From Siniperca chuatsi (lineage: Eukaryota; Chordata; Actinopteri; Centrarchiformes; Sinipercidae): 64,000 bases of DNA. Positions 59,510 to 64,000 of this stretch are shown piece after piece (position 1 is the stretch's first letter; each line of letters opens with the position of its first letter). The position numbers and the translations under genes are program-made. The notes beneath the pieces are model-generated. The model worked only from the letters and a program-made list of their open reading frames with translations, had not been told where the DNA came from and did no database searches. The stretch is from NCBI RefSeq assembly GCF_020085105.1, contig NC_058052.1, positions 14,026,233 to 14,090,232 on the forward strand, written 5' to 3'.

Positions 59510-59967
59510 GACCTCAAATACTTTGCCCTCTTTACCCTTTACCCTGGCACCTTCACACTTCTCTAAAAGTATGTGAAATAGTTGGTGACCTAGCAGTCAC
59601 TAAAGTAGCATTCTAGACGCAAAGTGAACTGTTCGCTAGATGGATGGTTGTAAAAAAAGCTGGGTAAAGTTGGGTAATCCATCAGTGCCATGATGTGGAG
59701 CCTCTTAGACTGGACGAGTTTACCTCGGAAAGGTTTGTGACTCAATGCCCCTGTTGCTCCATTAACTGCTAATCAGCCTCTTTCTTTCTCTCACACAAAC
59801 ACACACACACACACACACACACAATAACAATACCACTTTCAGCTGGTTTAGCATTCCACCTTGAACGTCAAGGTGAATATGTTCAGGTCGAGGTCATTTG
59901 TGAAGCGTATCACATTTGTCATTAGTGCTGGTTAAACATTATTGTTGAAGAATTAATATAAAACTAA

Positions 59968-60002
<35 letters not shown>

Positions 60003-60553
60003 GCATGCATCTACTGTACACACACATATTCAGAATTGGCAGTAATTTGCTTCCCACCGAAAGAATTTCTTGTCCCCTCCCCACAACTTCCTCTTGTTTT
60101 CCTCCAGTAATTTCATCTTGTTGTGAGGATTGGGTGATTCAGAAATCAAACCATCAGAAACACTTTTTATTTTTCAAGGCCACAGTCATGCAGCTTCCAG
60201 TTTGGCATCCATTTATCGGAGCGCTGTTTCAGCGAGAGTGAGGGCTGACGAAATAGGCTGCAGCTTGCGTCAGTAAACAAAAAGCAAAGTTTTCACGCTT
60301 AGAAATATTATAAACAAGTTCCACTAAGTGTGCAGTTTGTTTTAATGCAACACCAACTCTCTTCACATTGTGAATAGTGTAACAATGCAATAGATATGGG
60401 ATAAAATGCCACAACAGCCAACAGAGACCCTTTGACACACTTACACATGCGTAAATGCAAGCCCACATAATCGGTTGACGCAGATTTGGCTGAGGTGTAA
60501 GCTTGTTCAGGCACAGCAGAGGCCTACTGGCATGAGCAGTCAGAGTCACAGAG

Positions 60554-60592
<39 letters not shown>

Positions 60593-60700
60593 TGACTCCT
60601 GGTAGGGGCCAAAGTAAGCTACATTAATCTCCTTAAATCTCTAACAAAGACACCTTTGTGTACTGCTTCCACTTGTTTTCTGTTATATGTGGCATTTATG
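59510..60700. other. tmem72 5' flank
   Basis: Contains CA runs at 59801–59822 and 60558–60591, a CT/CA run near 59971–60002 and the half-site cluster. No exon or TATA box identified. Confidence 0.4.
59857..59896. promoter_or_regulatory. tmem72: nuclear-receptor half-site cluster upstream of tmem72
   Basis: CACCTTGA-ACG-TCAAGGTG (59857–59875) is two TCAAGGTG half-sites pointing apart. AGGTCG and AGGTCA (59885–59896) follow directly. The cluster is about 350 bp upstream of the tmem72 ATG. Function is inferred from the motif only. Confidence 0.35.
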
Positions 60701-60707
60701 GTATAGA

Positions 60708-60856
<149 letters not shown>

Positions 60857-60984
60857 TATGACATTTGGTACACACATTCACATCCCCACAGGATGAATTG
60901 TAATAACTTCGGTGCTCCCTTAACAGGTTAAACTTTTGATTTGTTGAATATTTTGTTTTTTCACCAAATACCTGCAAAACTAAT

Positions 60985-61170
60985 GACATTCTTGCAGAAA
61001 CAGGGTTCTCCGCGCATCTTCCAGCAAAATGCAGCTGAATCGGGTATTTCTCAGCTTGAGGACAGCAAATTTCCAGAGGACAAAAGGGACGGGAGCACAC
61101 CGATTAATTCACAGCTAATAGTGCAAACAGACTAACGTTTCAACACTACTGTGTCTTCATGAGAGTCTTC
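60985..61170 (-). repeat. Penelope-like 3' module, minus orientation
   Basis: On the minus strand: CATGAAGACACAGTAGTGTT then GAAACGTTAGTCTGTTTGC and GAATTAATCGGTGTGCTCCC. The GAAACGT wording after a short linker is like that of the module at 45088. Class tentative. Confidence 0.45.
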
Positions 61171-61280
61171 ACCTAAACCAGGTGTACAATTGTCATTGGA
61201 TAATTGGTTGAACAGGGTTTCAAATCTATTGGATAATGAATCCAAGGGTGGGAGTTGCCATAGTCAGTGTCCAAGTGCCA

Positions 61281-61499
61281 CACCCCTAACACCATGTCAA
61301 GAAACAAAAGAACAAAAGAGCACAGACCTCTCTTAAAATTACAAAGATAAAAGTACAAAAAGTACAAGTACAAACATCCATCAAATATGACAAATTAGAG
61401 GAAACACGACTAATTCAGTTCTTCATTTGGGCCAAAAGAACAAAGGAACAAAGGTCTGTGCTCTTTTGTTCTTTTGTTTTTGACATGGTGTTAGGGGTG
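61281..61499. repeat. 48-bp inverted repeat with 122-bp spacer
   Basis: Arms 61281–61329 (CACCCCTAACACCATGTCAA to AGCACAGACCT) and 61452–61499, identical but for about one base. Confidence 0.85.
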
Positions 61500-61504
61500 T
61501 AGCA

Positions 61505-61680
61505 TACTAAACTAAGATGGTGAACATAATAAACATTATAACTGCTCAACATCATCATGTCACTCTGAGAATGTTAGCATGCTAACAATAGCATTTACAG
61601 TAGCTCATAGCACCACTGAGCATAAGTACAGCCTTACAAGGTCACTAGCATGGCTAGTCTTGTAGTTAATAAGGTATTCT
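61505..61680. repeat. GTTAGCATGCTAACA dispersed repeat
   Basis: GATGGTGAACATAATAAACA, GAATGTTAGCATGCTAACAA and GTACAGCCTTACAAGGTCAC follow the layout of a widespread fish repeat with a GTTAGCATGCTAAC core. Confidence 0.55.
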
Positions 61681-61699
61681 TTGTAGAGGGTTTATAAGT

Positions 61700-63580
61700 T
61701 GTAACTATTGGCTTAACTTATTAAATGCTTAATAGATAGTACTTTATCAGTGCTCAATAGCTCAGCAGTAAGCTATTTGTAAGAACATCTGTTGGGTTGC
61801 CAGGCTGTGCAAAATCCATTTGGTTGGTGTACATCCTCCTCTAGCATGCTTTGTCTTTTTAAAGCAAGCACTACTGTTTGACCACCCACTTTATGTGATT
61901 TAATTGATAAAAGACAAAAGCAGTCTGAAGAAATCTTAATTAAATCACATTTATGTTTAGACTCCAGTGCATTATTGCACATGAACCAGACATACATGAG
62001 CTAGGAATGTATACTGTGCATGTTAACTGAACCTTGCCACTATGGCCACATAGGGCTGTATGTTTATTTTTATTTGACATGCTTGGCCCTCATGATGACA
62101 TGAAAAACAGGCTTATAAAAACATGATTTATGATAATAAGTCACTGTGTATTGTGTGTATACATTGTAAGTTTTATGGCAATTGTCAGGATATGCCAGAG
62201 GGTGGAGTAGTTTAAGAAATTGTGACTGATTGCCATCTAGTGAGACTGTAAATCTAGTGTTACAGAATAAATACAGTCTCATGTTTTCTTTTGGTCTGTG
62301 CAGCTATACAGGCATGTCTATATCTCCTCTCAACATTCAGCTTTACCCAGCCTGACCTACAACCTCTCACCCTCTTCCCAAATGTTCACTCTCCTGCTAA
62401 CATGTTCCTTCACCCTGTAATCATTTCTGTGTTACGCTTCCTCACCCTCTTCCTCGTCGCGGTGTCACACCATTCTCCCTCTCACTCAACTGTGCCCATG
62501 GGCATGGGACTAGAGATTAGCCATGCCTCTCTCTCTCTCAACTTTCTCCCTCCCTTCCTCCCCATCCAGCCTCTCTCAGTCCAGCGTGGGTGTCTGGTGC
62601 CTGTCAGAACCAGTGAAAACAGCTCTAATCTTAATTACACCACCAGCTTTATTACCCTGCTCCATTGCTTTGCTCAGGCAATCTCTCCATAATCACTTCC
62701 TACAGGCTGTTTTATCTAAAGGCCAAGGGAGAGCTGTGAAAGACAGCTGAAAGACTGAACTAATTTAAGAAGAATACTTATTTCATAAAATATGAAGATA
62801 TAAACCTAATTGGACTCTCTGTGACTATTACACCTCACTGCAGTCTTTAACACCAGATAGCTATATGGTGGAGCCTCATTACTAGATTTACAAATGCAGG
62901 GAGCCACCTAGTGGTTGAGAGATGTTGGTACATTGCAGTCCTGAATGGCACATTTATATGCAGACACTGATCAGGACAAAAGTGTTTCTAAGCTCTTTTT
63001 TATCTGATACCATTTATAACAATACCAAAAGGTCAGGAGCATGACCCAGAGAGATGATGCACAGACGTGGGAAAGAGAAGAAGAAAAATATGTGGTTGTG
63101 AAACAGATATGAATCATGGAGATGGTTTTGGGAAGACAGAGATAATCCGTAATATCTGCCTGTTTAGTGTTTTATAGTCAACACAGAATATATACATCAT
63201 TATGAGGTGGTAATATGTATTTCACAGTGTTCAGACCCCCCACAGTTTTAAAGAAGAATTATAGTGTTTGTGGGGCACAAGTCTACATAGCAACAACCTG
63301 GTGCAGGACTGAGGCATGTAGTCAAAAATTTTTGAACACACAATTTGAACACAATTGTTGTACACTTTTCATGTGTACAACCGAGTGCAACACTATGAAT
63401 GCCTTCCAGGAGAGACCCCCCCCCCCCCCGATATGAGGGCCAGCTTTTCATTCTGCCTTTGAGTGTAGCTGTTCAGAAACAACTATAAACACTTTTGACT
63501 TCAAATAAGGTCTGACAACACGTGAAAAGAACTAGTTCTAATCGAGCATAACCCTTACACATTTGTACTTACACATGGAG
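61700..63580. other. right-end non-coding stretch
   Basis: AT-rich with a pyrimidine-rich part (62320–62600) and a C-run at 63416–63430. No gene recognised. Confidence 0.4.
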
Positions 63581-63589
63581 ACGCAGACA

Positions 63590-64000
63590 TGGAGCTACAT
63601 TAGCATTCATTAGGAGTCGTGTTTGTGTCCACCTGATGAATGTGAGTCCAATATTCAGTCTTCTTTTATCTCAGTTTTGGTCTCCACCATTTCCTGAGGA
63701 ATACATCTGGCTCTTTAGCTGCTAAATGCTCCACTATGTTCACCAGCTAGTTGCTAACTTTGTCTGTTTGTTGTTTGGTGCTGAGCAGGTAGAGTACAGT
63801 GGGTTTATCAGAGCTTTTTTGCTGAAAACAGCTGCCTGTTGCAGTCGAAAACGATGACAGCTGATGAGAGCGGTGAGAGTGAACCAAAGCAGTAAGGTTG
63901 TGGGTCAGAAAACCAAAACAATGAACTGAAAGATTCTAAAACTCTCTGTAGAGCTGAGGTTATCTGGAGAGTTGTGTGATAATTCACTGTTGGTTCACAA
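63590..64000. repeat. common teleost dispersed repeat, runs off the window
   Basis: GCTAAATGCTCCACTATGTT, CACCAGCTAGTTGCTAACTT, GGTGCTGAGCAGGTAG and GCTGAAAACAGCTGCCTGTT form the usual order of a frequent fish repeat. Right end not in the window. Confidence 0.55.

Noticed and set aside
62291-62692. 133-residue plus-strand frame at the right end
   Set aside because: Pyrimidine-rich DNA gives long open frames by chance; no domain or splice pattern seen.

Overview
This is nuclear DNA from a ray-finned (teleost, probably percomorph) fish. Genes are split by short GT–AG introns, CA and TA microsatellites are everywhere, and the dispersed repeats are typical of teleosts (a long-armed fold-back element, tRNA-type SINEs, Penelope/LINE ends). 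Exons were joined by hand; reading phases agree across all junctions except where stated. Gene names rest on remembered family sequences, not on a database search.

Left block (1–30.6 kb) matches human 10q26.3: echs1 first exon (–), sprn/Shadoo (+), mtg1 (–, 11 exons), then two tandem copies of the peroxisomal polyamine oxidase gene paox (–, 10 exons each). Copy A (11.9–17.1 kb) is intact and ends in a Ser-Lys-Leu peroxisome signal. Copy B (24.0–30.6 kb) has lost that signal and has a decayed exon 7. Between and inside the copies lie a broken Ty3/Gypsy fossil, an unassigned coding-like relic, Penelope-like modules, a LINE fragment and a SINE.

Right block (32–60 kb) matches human 10q11.21: rassf4 (–, ten coding exons plus a likely distal untranslated exon near 51.8 kb), with depp1 (+) and a CXC chemokine gene (+) lying inside its introns on the opposite strand, then tmem72 (–, 5 exons). 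The two blocks are far apart in human but adjacent here, which puts a prion-family gene (sprn) near a RASSF gene, as PRNP is near RASSF2.

The genes do not form one pathway. Functions are mitochondrial fatty-acid oxidation (echs1), mitoribosome assembly (mtg1), peroxisomal polyamine back-conversion (paox), a GPI-anchored prion relative (sprn), Hippo/Ras scaffolding (rassf4), stress/autophagy response (depp1), immune chemotaxis (chemokine) and a kidney-type membrane protein (tmem72). The points most worth following are the paox pair, a U12-type intron in mtg1, the nested chemokine with an NF-kB-like promoter, and several sharp inverted repeats. The rest (60–64 kb) is repeat-rich and gene-free as far as I can see.
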